A stretch of DNA of 64,000 bases, taken from the NCBI GenBank assembly GCA_018340805.1, contig JACMZG010001911.1, forward strand, positions 29,708,679-29,772,678, given 5' to 3'. This document shows, one piece after another, positions 51,001-61,683 of this stretch (the first letter of the stretch is position 1; each line of letters starts with the position of its first letter). The notes beneath the pieces were generated by a model. It was not told the DNA's origin. It saw nothing but the letters and a program-made list of their open reading frames with translations, and ran no database searches. A program made the translations under genes and the position numbers. The stretch comes from Microvelia longipes (taxonomy: Eukaryota; Arthropoda; Insecta; Hemiptera; Veliidae).

Positions 51001-51097
51001 CTAATAGAAACTCTATTCTCTTTGAACCTGTCTGATTCCTTAATGAACTTCAGAACATCTGTCCATGGGACTTTCACTAAGTCGTCGTCGCCAATGC
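51001..51097 (-). CDS. Candidate exon, weak ATG9-like similarity (downstream)
   Basis: This 97-nt segment is bounded by a TTTTCTCCTTAG acceptor and an excellent AG|GTAAGAGG donor. It begins with two bases of a split codon, encodes 31 residues (IGDDDLVKVPWTDVL, then KFIKESDRFKENRVSI) and ends with AG of a split codon. It is richer in GC than its surroundings. The DDDL..V.W.DV...I arrangement matches the spacing of the conserved Leu-Trp-Val-Ile positions in the ATG9 core. Phase fits the 52089-52185 exon upstream but does not fit a direct join to the neuroligin exon at 47489-47708, so the two pairs belong to different transcripts or an intermediate exon is missing. No next ATG9 block was found between here and 47.7 kb. 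A divergent gene, a broken duplicate and coincidence all remain possible. Confidence 0.35.
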
Positions 51098-51982
51098 CTA
51101 AGGAGAAAACTTAAACTTCCGCTGTAAAACATTCTTGCTAGAAAGACGGCTAAAAAATCACCAAGGTCAATCCTACAAGCCAAATGGCCAACTAAAAGAT
51201 ACACATCCCCATTAGATAGGCAAGCAGCTAAAAATCGCGTAAAGGTCGCATCCTATTATCTACTAAAGCCAGATTTAAATGAGAAAACTAATGTTGCATA
51301 CTACATTTATCAGATAGTAATACTCACTAGTATGAAAATTAAAATATTTTATTTTCCATAATGAATTTTAGAAAATTATTTCAAGACGAATGTACGTAAA
51401 GAAGGGAATTTTATTATGACATTTCTTATAAACGTTACTTTAAATTTCATTTAAGTCTAGTGGAAAATTTGAAGACTGTAATAAAGGTGCATTGACCGCA
51501 TTATCCTAAAATATCAGAGTCTATTGTTCACACGCCATTTAATACTGCGGGAGCACCTTATACCCCATTTTCAACTCAATAAAAGGAAGGTTATACGATT
51601 ATAGGTTAAGAGAGTATATCCCTTGAACCCTTCTGAACACCCTTTATATAATGGTAAATTAGCCCATATCATTTAACTACATTTATTCTGAAAAGGGTTT
51701 CAGTACAAAGAAATATCTTCTAAAAAGATACGTTTTAAATCTCGATTTTGTAATTAAACTTAAAAAGATATGTTAAGATAGATAGTAAAAATAAACTCTT
51801 AGTGAAATCCCAGAAAAGATAAAAGGGTCCGTTTCTATTTTTTAAAAATGTAATATAAAACAGATTAGCGTTTAGTTATTACTTTGCCTTTGGACATTCA
51901 AAAGCAAGCATCATTCTTCAAAAATAAATTGAAAATGCTTTTTACCGAATTTTTATTAAAAAATACGTTTATGAGGCTGTTA

Positions 51983-51989
51983 CATATAT

Positions 51990-52049
<60 letters not shown>

Positions 52050-52060
52050 TATATATATAA
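51983..52060. repeat. (TA)n microsatellite
   Basis: TA array with two phase breaks just downstream (minus strand) of the 52089 candidate donor. The 102-codon ORF that runs into it is coding-like only in its first half. Confidence 0.9.
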
Positions 52061-52330
52061 AACATTAAAGATAATAATAATAACTTACAGATGGTGAAAA
52101 TGTAGGTGTTGTGGATTTTAGAAAATTTTCGACATACGTCTTCGTCGGTCTGTTTCTCGAATAGAATAACAATAATAACCTTGAACTGATAAAAAGATAA
52201 CTGCACCGCAGTAAATACACAAAAATGAAAACAGAAAATACTAATCGTATTTAATAAAACATTAAAGATAATAATAATAACTTACAGAGGGTGAAAATGT
52301 AGGTGTTGTGGATTTTAGAAAATTTTCGAA
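52056..52330. repeat. ~75-bp direct duplication spanning exon end and donor
   Basis: The block AAAACATTAAAGATAATAAT...GATTTTAGAAAATTTTCGA occurs at about 52057-52131 and 52256-52328 with one substitution (CAGATGG/CAGAGGG). It covers the last ~42 nt of the candidate exon at 52089-52185, its GTAAGT donor and the start of the intron. Confidence 0.85.
52089..52185 (-). CDS. Candidate exon, weak ATG9-like similarity (upstream)
   Basis: This is a 97-nt open segment between a good acceptor (TTATCTTTTTATCAG) and a strong donor (ATCT|GTAAGTTA). It encodes 32 residues, opening FKVIIVILFEKQTDED and closing KFSKIHNTYIFTI, with one base left over. Joined to the candidate exon at 51001-51097 it gives a Cys codon at the junction and a continuous frame. 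In gapless alignment with the ATG9 (Apg9, PF04109) core that follows the early membrane segments, the Ile-His, Tyr, Ile, Leu, Trp and Val positions coincide. ATG9 is the membrane-embedded lipid scramblase of autophagosome formation. Its long flanking domains are not visible in the window. A partial direct duplicate of the 3' end of this exon and its donor lies at about 52256-52330. It could also be a chance ORF flanked by splice-like sequence. Confidence 0.35.
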
Positions 52331-52929
52331 AAATATATATATATAAACAAACAGAAAAATGAAAGACGCACTGGCCTACAGTTTTTTTTTTAAGTATGAT
52401 GCCATTAACCCAAGTTATGAACCGCATAGATACTGGCTACCTTGGTATTTTTCTACAACTTCGGTCTGCCTTGGCTCGGCCTCAGAATGTCGTGGTTATG
52501 CGTAGATTAAGGTGGTATTACTTCGCTTCACTACGCTAAACCTTAGAATTATCAGGTAACCAAATATCTCAGTTGTTATAGCCGCAGGTTAATTAAAGCT
52601 TAGAAAAATAATACGTTAGATAGGCGTTCAATTAAATAATATATGTTATACTGTATTATTTATTATATGACACGTTCACAAATGCATTGAAGACCTGTAA
52701 TAATCATTGGCTGCCATATTTTTTTATATTTTCATCATATTTTTAAAATAGTTCTTTAAAAGAATATTAGCTCTATACTTTTATAAAGTCTGCTATTTTT
52801 AGAATAGTAGTATTGAACCCAATCGATTTCAGCATTAAATTAAAAATATAAGTTATAACACTGACAACTATCCTTCTTATCAGCTTCTAATGTATATATG
52901 TTTTATAACTACAAAATATTAATTTTGAA

Positions 52930-53010
52930 GAATTTATCCTCAAACGCGAGGAGAAGCCAAGCACTGAAGAAAGGATCCGAGGTACCCGGTCCCCAACTTT
53001 TTTATTTTTC
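52930..53010 (+). repeat. Family A distal fragment
   Basis: GATCCGAGGTACCCGGTCCC (52975) matches the distal end in plus orientation. The preceding CTCAAACGCGAGGAGAAGCC is a decayed CTCGCTTCGCTCGTCCTC-type block. Confidence 0.5.
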
Positions 53011-53399
53011 ATTAATATCTTGTTCTTGTTGTGAGGATGCAGGTATATAAAATTTGACTCCACGTATATAACCATTTATAATTAAAACTTGTTTAAACAT
53101 TAGTAACAAACATAATTACTAAATAAAAGCATAGCGTAAGTCGTAAAAAGTTTCAGTATGCTACACAATACTTTACGATCCTCGTTAATACCATTTCCTA
53201 GCAAAGTAATAAACTCGTGAGCATTAACTTTAACATAATTAAAAATATAGGGAGTATTAAGCAGAATAATAACAGTGCTGAGTAATAACAGTTAGTGCTT
53301 TATAAATTTTCTTAATGTTAATATTTAATTAGTAAATTCAACTTTGTGGTTTAGGTGTATACGAAGGGTTCTTAGTAAGTCAAATGGGATACAAAATAA

Positions 53400-54152
53400 A
53401 AAATCGGGTAAGGGGTATTATGGAATTTTTCCACATATCTACTTCGGATTCGCTTCGCTCGTCCTCAGGATATACAAGTCGTCAAATTTATACTTCAAAC
53501 ACAATTTTGCATTTGCTTCTCTTATCCTCAGATAGTAAATACATACGTTTAATTTTCAACGGTCACTCATCCAGGCACTGTCCACGTTCGATGCTGCTTA
53601 ACTTCATGATCCGATAAAAACCATAGATATACTTGTTTTATTAAAATAAAGCAAGGAGTACTTATTTATTTCGTAAAGGTATGCACTTGTACCGAAATTC
53701 AACTAAATTATATTATTTAAGAAAAAGAAACAAGCCATTTCATTAAAATTGAACTAATGCTGATAATGAGATAAAAATTGGCATATATGTTGTTAATCTT
53801 GTACATTGCAAGATGCATGCCAAATCTCAAATGGATCGCAACATTTTTCTCGTTTTACAATTTTTTTGAAAATTTGCTAAATCATTATTGCGTATTTATA
53901 ACGCCATAAAAAATTATTTTCCGAATAGCACAAACTACACCGATAGACTGATTTGTACAAGCTAGAGAATTTTCAACTCTAGCATAAATACACTGGGAGC
54001 TACGATAATATCAAACAGATACACACACATATACATAACTTCACTGACAACCACTCAGGATGCTATAAAACATCTGAAACGGATAATTCAGGTGACATCC
54101 CGATTTTGGATTTTTCTTCGCAAACAAATTACTTTTCCAATAAACCATCGGT
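53400..54152 (-). repeat. Full-length family A copy
   Basis: Distal CGGGTAAGGGGTATTATGG, GGATTCGCTTCGCTCGTCCT, a 5S-like segment at 53555-53615, TATGCACTTGTACCGAAATT, GAACTAATGCTGATAATGAG, TAAATACACTGGGAGCTACG and an ACACACACATATAC slot. GGTGACATCCCGATTTTGGA and a terminal palindrome (CTTTTCCAATAAACC/ATGAGGAAAAG) complete it. ORFs of 63 and 77 codons inside are not genes. Confidence 0.85.
53555..53615 (-). repeat. 5S-rRNA-like segment in family A
   Basis: On the minus strand: GGATCATGAAGTTAAGCAGC, ATCGAACGTGGACAGTGCC, TGGATGAGTGACCGTTGAA. This copy extends the 5S match further upstream (GATCA..GAAGTTAAGCAGC) than the others. Confidence 0.8.
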
Positions 54153-55984
54153 ATCAATGAGGAAAAGAAGAAAGGTAAAAACCAGACGCTTTAGAGTATT
54201 TGTGTAAACCTGTAAATTTGACTAAATCAAATAATAATTGAAGAAGATATTTGTTGAATACGATTTAAGGATTGGACTGTAGGGTCAAAAATGGCACCAT
54301 AAAGTACTGTTCTTACTACGTGTAGCCCAAAATAAATTCAAATTAGTAAACATCTAAGGAACTTCAATTTAAGAAAGAAATAACATAACATATTTTGATC
54401 AACTCCTAGCTTTGTTCTACAGATAGTCTCTATAACTGGCATTTTAACTGTTATGCCCCTTACAATATAGAGGGTAAGTAGCAGCATATCGCATAGGCAA
54501 AGAAAAAGCCTTCAGCCTGTCCACGATATCAGCGCTTGTTGCCGCTTTGCGGAAACTTAAGTCGTTGTTCTATATAAGTTTTTCATATGAATAGTTTATA
54601 TAAGTGGCATATTGCCACGATAGCGAATTTTCAAATGTATTAGTCAAAAGTTGTTTACACTGTGTTACAAATAAATTATGTTATATGTGGTTAAAAGAAC
54701 CATAGAGAGTCCGCCAAGTAATTTATGTGAAATGGGAGTTCGCGGGGTTCTAATGTTTGCGTAACCCTGACATACTTTTCTACCGCTCTCAAAAATTATA
54801 TTATATTATTTTTATTTCCTTTACCTCTAAGATAATATAAAAAAATATTGTCTACATCATAAAAATAAAATACCTTGGTTACATTATTATTTTATTTATT
54901 TAAGTTCTTTATTGGCAAAAGTATACAAAATGTATTCTGTGTAAACCAGATTATATTTACTAGTTAAGGGGTATTGTGTGCCTCTTTATTTTATTTTTTC
55001 GTACGAATATATCTCCTATAGTCTGTTGGCGTCAGGAGCTAAGGAAGTTTCCTCCTTCGGCTGTGCGTTAGGAGGAAACTTGAGCTGTAAAACTTTTTGC
55101 TGTAAAACTGTAAAAAGTTTTGAGCTGTAAAACTTTCTTCCATCCCCAGTATCAAAAACAATTGTAAAAACAGAAGTAATTAATTAAAATGAAATAGTAT
55201 TTCATATATAAATAATATTTTAATAAATAAAAGTTTTAACATTTTCATTAGCAAATAAATAAAAAATAAATGGATAAAAATAATGTATAAAGTTGAAATA
55301 TTTTTTTACAAAAGAACCTGAATAATAACAATAATAATTATAATAAGTAAAAGAAAAAATATAATTCTTAAAATAAAGAAAAAAAAACCCTACAACCTAC
55401 AAAAAAGTCTTTTTAAACCAATTCGTAGTCTAAAACCGGTGATTTGCTTAAATATTATCAGCCGTGAAAAACACCCTCCTTCTATGTGCTATAAAATTTG
55501 CATAAAGCAATTGGTAAGAAATTTGCAAGTCTTATTAACCGTGTTATTCCTTATGCAACAAGCAATTACAATAATATTATGAAGGTAATAATCTATAGTG
55601 ATTTAAACTATGTACCCTAATTTAAACTAGTAGTATAAATTAGGGAACACATACCTTTAAATTAATTCATTTTTAGAATTACTTTTCTTGTTCCTTTTCT
55701 TATTTCTCTGTTTTAAGTTTATTAAATTATAGCACTTTAATAAATTACTTTTATAAAATAAAACTCTTGTAATATTTTATTGTGTACTAAAACTAGCTGC
55801 TAATCATGGAACAAGGCCTCCCTACCAATAGGTAACAAGAATAGGATAAAAGTTAATTAAAACATATAAACTCATGTAAATTTCTAGAGACCTGTGCTAG
55901 CCAGATGTGGGATTTTCTTACAGCATTTATTACTCAAATGCCTTCGAGTACATTTTTTACTCGAAAAATTTAATACTTGCATAA
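54153..55984. other. AT-rich, no recognised gene
   Basis: A short TGAGCTGTAAAACTTT duplication occurs near 55081-55137. Nothing else identified. Confidence 0.5.
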
Positions 55985-56136
55985 ACAAATTTTTAGCGAA
56001 TTTCCTTTGGAAATTCGCCTAATGAGATAGGCGTCATGGCGGAATTCGAACCTCGGACCACAACACAAATCCGTTTCAGAGGTCAAATAAGTTTCGCGCG
56101 AGACTTTATATATATATATATATATATAATATTATA

Positions 56137-56178
<42 letters not shown>

Positions 56179-56370
56179 GTATATATATATATATGTATTT
56201 CTAGACACTTTCTTGTAAACACTCTATCTTTCGAACGGATTAATATTTTTTAACCAAACTTGGTACAAAAATCAACCTTGGGGAGGACACGAACCCTATT
56301 GAAAACCAGGTTTTGGTGACGTCATTAACCCAGAGTCAGCGAAATTTTCAAAAAATCGGCAAAATTCAGG
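55985..56370 (+). repeat. Family B copy plus tRNA-like B box
   Basis: TTTTTAGCGAATTTCCTTTG begins the copy and contains a 23-bp palindrome (55996-56018). On the minus strand GAGGTTCGAATTCCGCC (56034-56060) is an excellent B box, suggesting a truncated tRNA-derived piece. The (TA)n array spans 56109-56197. The right part is TTTCTAGACACTTTCTTGTA, CTATCTTTCGAACGGATTA, ACTTGGTACAAAAATCAACC, ACGAACCCTATTGAAAACCA and GTGACGTCATTAACCC. Confidence 0.7.
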
Positions 56371-56404
56371 GTTAATATTTTTTGCCGCGAAAAAGGTTAA
56401 TATT

Positions 56405-56765
56405 TATGTTTTTTGAGACGCTGAATCGAATGAAACCGGTCCAAAGTCGATACGACCACTATAAGTGACCTAAAAATCGAAAAAACCATTCTAAATTCCT
56501 GAAAACCAAAATTTAGGTCGATAAAAAATAAATTTCGAGTAGGGTGTCGTTTTCTATGTAATTTTGGACGCGGAATCGAATGAAACCGGTCCGAAGTCGA
56601 TACGACCACTTTAAGTTACCAAAAAGTCGAAAAAACCACAAAAAATATAGAAAACCAAAATTACAGTCGTTGAAAATTAAATTTCGAGTTGGGTGTCGTT
56701 TTCAATGTTTTTTGGGCCTCTGAGTTGAATGCCAGTGGTCCGGAGTAAATACGACCACTCAAACT
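56405..56765. repeat. ~150-bp tandem satellite, ~2.5 units
   Basis: Units begin near 56414, 56564 and 56713 with (G/T)GGACGC(T/G)GAATCGAATG, AAACCGGTCC(A/G)AAGTCGA and TACGACCACT. Between units lie GAAAACCAAAATT and GGGTGTCGTTTTC(T/A)ATG. The 70-codon minus ORF across it is a repeat artefact. Confidence 0.85.
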
Positions 56766-57022
56766 CAGGGTACCTGGGTTCACATCCTGGAAGGGTCGAT
56801 CATTTTTTATCGTTTTTTTTTACTTAATATAAGTTTACAACTAGAAAATGATTCTGGCGCGGTGGTCCGCATGTCGGGCGAATTTCCTTTGGATGCGAGC
56901 ACTAAAACCCAGAGTACCTGGGTTCAAATCCTAGTAGGGACAGTAATTTTTTATCGTTTATTTTACCTAATATAAGTTTACAACTAGGAAATAATTCTGG
57001 CGCGGTGGTCCGCATGTCGGGA
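56765..57022 (+). repeat. Tandem tRNA-like (SINE-type) heads
   Basis: Three A-box-like TGGCGCGGTGG motifs lie at 56855, 56998 and (as GGCGCGGTGG) 57091. B-box-like GGTTCAAATCC (56921-56931) lies 66 bp after the first, and GGGTTCACATCCTGG (around 56778-56792) precedes it. ATATAAGTTTACAACTA separates the units. The A-to-B spacing and CCTGGGTTCAAATCC fit a tRNA ancestor. Confidence 0.65.
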
Positions 57023-57640
57023 GAATTTCCTTTGAATGCGTGTTTCCGTGCTTTTTTATATAAGTTTACAACTACTAAATAAATAATTCCGGCGCGGTGG
57101 TCCGCTGTCGGCGAAATTCATTTAGAAACGTGTTTCCGTGCTAAACACCCTTTTCTTGCTTATGCAAGAAAAGGTTCATGCTTTAGAACCTAAGCAGTTA
57201 CTCAATTGTCAAGCACTGCTCGTAACTCATTTTTCTGTATTTTCCAAAGGAAATGCGCTAAAACCTTTAAAGGTAACTAACTAAGCTTAAAGATAAGTAA
57301 CTAAGCTTTAAATTAGTGCAAATAATAGTGCGTACTTCTAATTTTAGAGGCATATAGTTTTGTACAACCAACTGGATAATTATGCGCATTTCCTTTTGGA
57401 AAATACAGACAAAATGAGTTACGAGTAGTGCTTGACAATTGAGTAACTGCTTAGGTTCTAAAGCATGAACCGGAACCACGCAATGGGCATGGTTCTTGCA
57501 TAAGCAAGAAAAGGGTTGTTTAGCACGGAAACACGTATTCTAAATGAAAGTCGCCCGACAGCGGACCACCGCGCCGGAATTATTTATTTAGTAGTTGTAA
57601 ACTTATATAAAAAGCACGGAAACACGCATCAAAGGAAATT
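57023..57640. mobile_element. Inverted repeat built from the SINE-like unit
   Basis: Left arm 57023-57258 and right arm 57384-57640 are inverted copies containing GCGTGTTTCCGTGCTTTTT, TAAGTTTACAACTACTAAAT, CCGGCGCGGTGGTCCGC, TTCTTGCTTATGCAAGAAAA and GTAACTCATTTT. They surround a 125-bp spacer. The right arm has about 23 extra bases (CCGGAACCACGCAATGGGCA region). The 70-codon minus ORF at 57267 is within it and not a gene. Confidence 0.85.
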
Positions 57641-58424
57641 CGGACTTGATTTTTGAGCCAAGATTCATAAAAAATTGGATTAGCTGTTTGATCTATAGAG
57701 TGTTTAAAAGAAAAATGCACATCCATAAACTCATACATACAGACACCAAATTTTTATCTGTGTATGCGTACAGGTACAAAATAAGCCAAGTCACATACTT
57801 TGCTATTACAATTTTTTTACCTAATCAGACATGAAAGAAGAATACGAAAATAAATAATAAATTGTGCTACATTGAATTTTGTAATAAATGTACCCAATGA
57901 ACTCGTACATCTCGATTACTTCATATTAAAGAAGATAAGGAATATCTATTGATTTCTTATTTATTGATAAATTTGGTTTGAGATGAAAGTAGGAGGAATT
58001 GAATTTCCTTTAGCCCAGTTTCTATTAATTATGCCTTTCGAATTTTCTTCCCTTTGTAATATCTTAATTTCAAAATTACAAAATTGAAAAACCCCCTCAT
58101 TTAGCACTAAAGTTCCGAGGAAGTCTATTGTTTTTGCCTAAAACATTTGTGGTGCATTTTTAAATACAAAAGTAGGGTGGTAACAAGGGCAAATCGGATG
58201 GAGCCTTATTTAATAAATGCAAAGAAAACATGATTAATTTTTAGGCCCTTTAAAACATAATTATAATAAATAAATTAAACTGTATTCATCAACTTATCAC
58301 CGAGGGAAAGATCACCAGTCCCGTAATAATTGGAATTAGAAATAAAATCAGCTCTCTAATTTTGCATAACGCTTCAAAGATCATTTAAATCGAATTAATA
58401 TTTCTCCATATAAACCTCTTTTCT
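57641..58424. other. AT-rich, no recognised feature
   Basis: Nothing identified. Confidence 0.55.
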
Positions 58425-58512
58425 TCTCTCCGGCACTGATGATGACCGTATAGGTTGAAAGCCGGCTTTGAATTTTATTAAATTAACTTTGTGGAGAGGC
58501 TTTTCCGTATTG
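58425..58512 (+). repeat. Segment related to the 6.5-kb inverted-repeat element
   Basis: CACTGATGATGACC, GGTTGAAAGCCGGCTTTGAA, TTTTATTAAA and GTGGAGAGGCTTTT follow the same order as the right arm of the 6525-6970 element. Confidence 0.6.
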
Positions 58513-60181
58513 ATTATTTTCTCATTATTGTAGTTATATTTGAAAATCGTCTAAAAGCTAACTATTAGCCTAGCTTTATTTTGGTTAATCTAGTGTAAAG
58601 AAGCGACGAAGTACATAAAATTCAAAGTTGTAATATGTTTTTGACACATATTTTAATTTCACGGTTTATATTCTGTTTATTAATATTTAATGTGCTAACT
58701 TTTATTAATAGAGATATTATGAATAAAAGAGCCTACAAAAGTTTAAAAACTTAAAGATTTAACAAAACCTTAAGCCCATTTTAATTTTTATAAAAAGATT
58801 TAAAATTTTAAAAAACACTTTAAATGAACCATTAAGATAGAAGTGCCTACTTTATAGCACCTTCGAAATACACACTCTCATAGACGCCCATAAAACATTT
58901 TACAACCCGACAAAACCCAACAATAACCAAGTAAGTAAGTATTAAACCAAAAGAAAAAAGTTATCAACATCAAAACTCTTTAATGCTGTTTCCCAAGCAT
59001 TAAAGAATCTCTACCTAGAAACACTTAAAACTGCAAGGATACTGAGGGATATGGCATAACATTCGCCAAGTTTGTTTAAGTCATCGTAAGTTTCTTACAG
59101 CATCCAAGGGATAACTTAAGTTTAAAATGATAAACTTCCGTCTACCGTTTCAACTTTTCTATAACTTAATAATGAAAAGGTAAACCTTATAAAAGTAAGT
59201 TTTAAATAAAGATTTTAAAATTACCTTTTAAAATTTTATATAAAGTTTTGACATAGTATTTTTCACGTCGCAAAAATTTAAAATTCCCAGTCATATTGTT
59301 GAGTATTGTAATTATTTTTTTTTTTTATCATTATAGACAGGTAACGATAAAAATCTGAGTTTATACTTATTCATATTTATAAAGTTATAATTAAGTATGT
59401 TTTTATCGATTTATAAGAATTATTTTTATAATGACCAGCGTTTTCAATACATAATAGATGAAATTAAACCTTTTTAAGCAAACCCAAGTCAGGATAGTTA
59501 TAGTAATTTTGTTAAACTATATAAAATTTGCATTAGCATATACTATTAATAAACTTAAACGCAAATATTAACCAATATAATGTAAACCTAAAAATAAAAA
59601 AAATATTGGACTTTTAAAATATAAATTAATATATTATAAAAAACAAACATTAACTGTATTGTATATTGTTGTTTGGCGTCGTTTTTTCATTATTTGGAGA
59701 CGATGTTTTTTTGTTCCCTATCAATTAGTTAATCCGAATTCGATGCCCCGACAACTGTAGTAGTTGTCGGCAACTGCAGTTTTTTTTTATTAAGTTATGG
59801 CTTTAACTTGTTTAGGCATTGCAAGTTGCACTATTGCCGAAAACCGGCTCTGCTTTGAGTATAATAAAGGACTTTTACTAAAAACAAAAAGTTAACAAGC
59901 ATTGTCAAAGCTGTTTAATCACTGCCCAAAAGTGGTTTAACAATTTTAAACCTGTTTAAATTTTATACTCTCTAATACATAGAATCTAGGTAAATTTAAT
60001 ATTTATATTATATTTTATTTTTAGCATTAATGTTCAAAGCCCAAGAAAGAGATTATAAAAGACGATAAAATTACTGTGGCAAAGTTTCGGCCAAGTTACT
60101 TCGCTGAAACTTTGGCATAGGAATTATTTCTAATTTTATATTAAAATCTGTTTAAAGGGATTCACTACAACTTCTTTTTTA
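58513..60181. other. AT-rich, no recognised feature
   Basis: A small hairpin-like pair (CGACAACTGTAGTAGTTGTCG) lies at 59749-59769. No gene was seen. Confidence 0.5.
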
Positions 60182-60362
60182 CTTTTATTATATCATGATT
60201 TTATTATACCATGCCTTTATTTTATTTTTATTATATCATGTCTTTATTTTATTTTTATTATGTCATGTCTTTATTTTATTTTTTATTATATTATGTCTTT
60301 ATTATATCATGTCTTTATTTTATTTTTATTATATCATGTCTTTATTTTATTTTATTTCTTTT
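60182..60362. repeat. ~30-bp T-rich minisatellite
   Basis: About six units of ATTATATCATGTCTTTATTT + TATTTTT. The 78-codon ORF across it (hydrophobic FILFLLYHV repeats) follows from the repeat and is not supported as a gene. Confidence 0.9.
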
Positions 60363-60761
60363 AAAATGAACGGATTACACGATCCTTTTACATATAATAA
60401 TTATAAAATATGTCTTAACAGCAAACCATAATTCCGACAGCTGCGGTAACGTAAATATTCGGTTTTAGCTGTTTTCCGATCATTCACGGTAATAATTTAA
60501 CTCTCCGAACTATGAATTATCATGATCTTATACATATTTATCAGTATAATAATAACATTTAGGTTTGCAATATATACTTGAAACACGTAGATAATAGATA
60601 CAGTTCATAGGACCAATGACATTGAAATGAATTAATTACCCTTACCCAGTAATCACATACTATGTCAACAAAGTTACACATACTGTTTGCCTATAATCTT
60701 GTCAGTAAACTGTGTATATAGTAATTAAAATAATATAGAAATGCTTCTTCGTTTATATCAA

Positions 60762-60833
60762 GCGATGGTGGTGTAATGGTGAGCATAGTTGCCTTCCAAG
60801 CAGTTGATCCGGGTTCGATTCCCGGCCATCGCA
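60762..60833 (+). tRNA. tRNA-Gly (anticodon TCC)
   Basis: This is a complete cloverleaf. The acceptor stem GCGATGG pairs perfectly with CCATCGC and is followed by discriminator A. The D arm carries an A box (TGGTGTAATGG). The anticodon arm GTTGC-CTTCCAA-GCAGT has anticodon TCC at 60795-60797. The T arm CCGGG-TTCGATT-CCCGG is perfect and holds an ideal B box. There is no intron. It decodes GGA/GGG glycine codons. A short AT-rich tail follows, with only a T-rich run as a possible Pol III terminator (around 60838-60843, TTAATTTT). All arms are intact, so it looks functional rather than a SINE head. Confidence 0.97.
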
Positions 60834-61192
60834 CTTAATTTTAATTATTACATTTGATTCTCTTTTTCTTTACCTTAGCTAAGTAGATTATTGTCTCATC
60901 AAGGATTTGATTTTTGAAATGTATAACCTTAGTTTTATAGCCCCAGTATTTATTTATTTTTTGTTTGGTAAACTTTTTCTAGCGAGATAAATGTTACCAA
61001 AAAGAGAGAGAAATTCATATATGCAAGAAGATAGCGGTCTGTCTCACACCAATTAAAACTCACTCCGCGAAATCCCTTGAACGTAGCCTGGAACCGCTAT
61101 TCACAGCCGCAGTATATGTAATAAATAGGTTTCGTATCTCAAATAGCAGTGTTTGGATTTTATAGAATATCATAGTAAAAGAGTGACTGTGA

Positions 61193-61202
61193 GCATATAT
61201 AT

Positions 61203-61261
<59 letters not shown>

Positions 61262-61510
61262 TATGAACCTTGGTGCAAAAATCGACCTCATACTCCCTAT
61301 TGTAATATTTGTGACGTTATTAACCCACAAAAATGACTCAACAAACATTTAAAAATAATATAAAACTTCAAAAAGTTGTCTGATTGGACTGAGAGACACA
61401 CGTGTACTTTATGGCAAACACATGAGCAAAGTTATAAAATCAATATCAGTATTAGTTCCGATTTTACCGTTTGATCTATTTAACATAATGTAAGCAAAAC
61501 ACGTTTTCTA
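61193..61510 (+). repeat. Family B copy (right part) with (TA)n array
   Basis: The (TA)n spans 61193-61264, then GAACCTTGGTGCAAAAATCG, CTCCCTATTGTAATATTTG, TGACGTTATTAACCC, CTTCAAAAAGTTGTCTGATT and GTATTAGTTCCGATTTTACC. The last blocks also occur at 31890-32030 next to the 32.3-kb copy. Confidence 0.65.
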
Positions 61511-61605
61511 CAGATACATTTAAAAATTCACTTATAGAGCATACTGCCACTATAACACTTGTATAAACTAGTAATATGAAAATTGATATAGGAAAACAAC
61601 AATGT

Positions 61606-61683
61606 ATCCACAAAGAAGCGACCGTATCTGCAAATAAGCGACTGTATCTGCAAAGAAGCGACTGTATTCGCAAAGAATGCGCT
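61606..61683. repeat. ~22-bp tandem repeat
   Basis: Four units of the form AAGAAGCGACTGTATCTGCA with one A/G-level variant each, ending in a GC-rich GCGCTGGCCGGCGAAGCGGC block. Confidence 0.85.
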
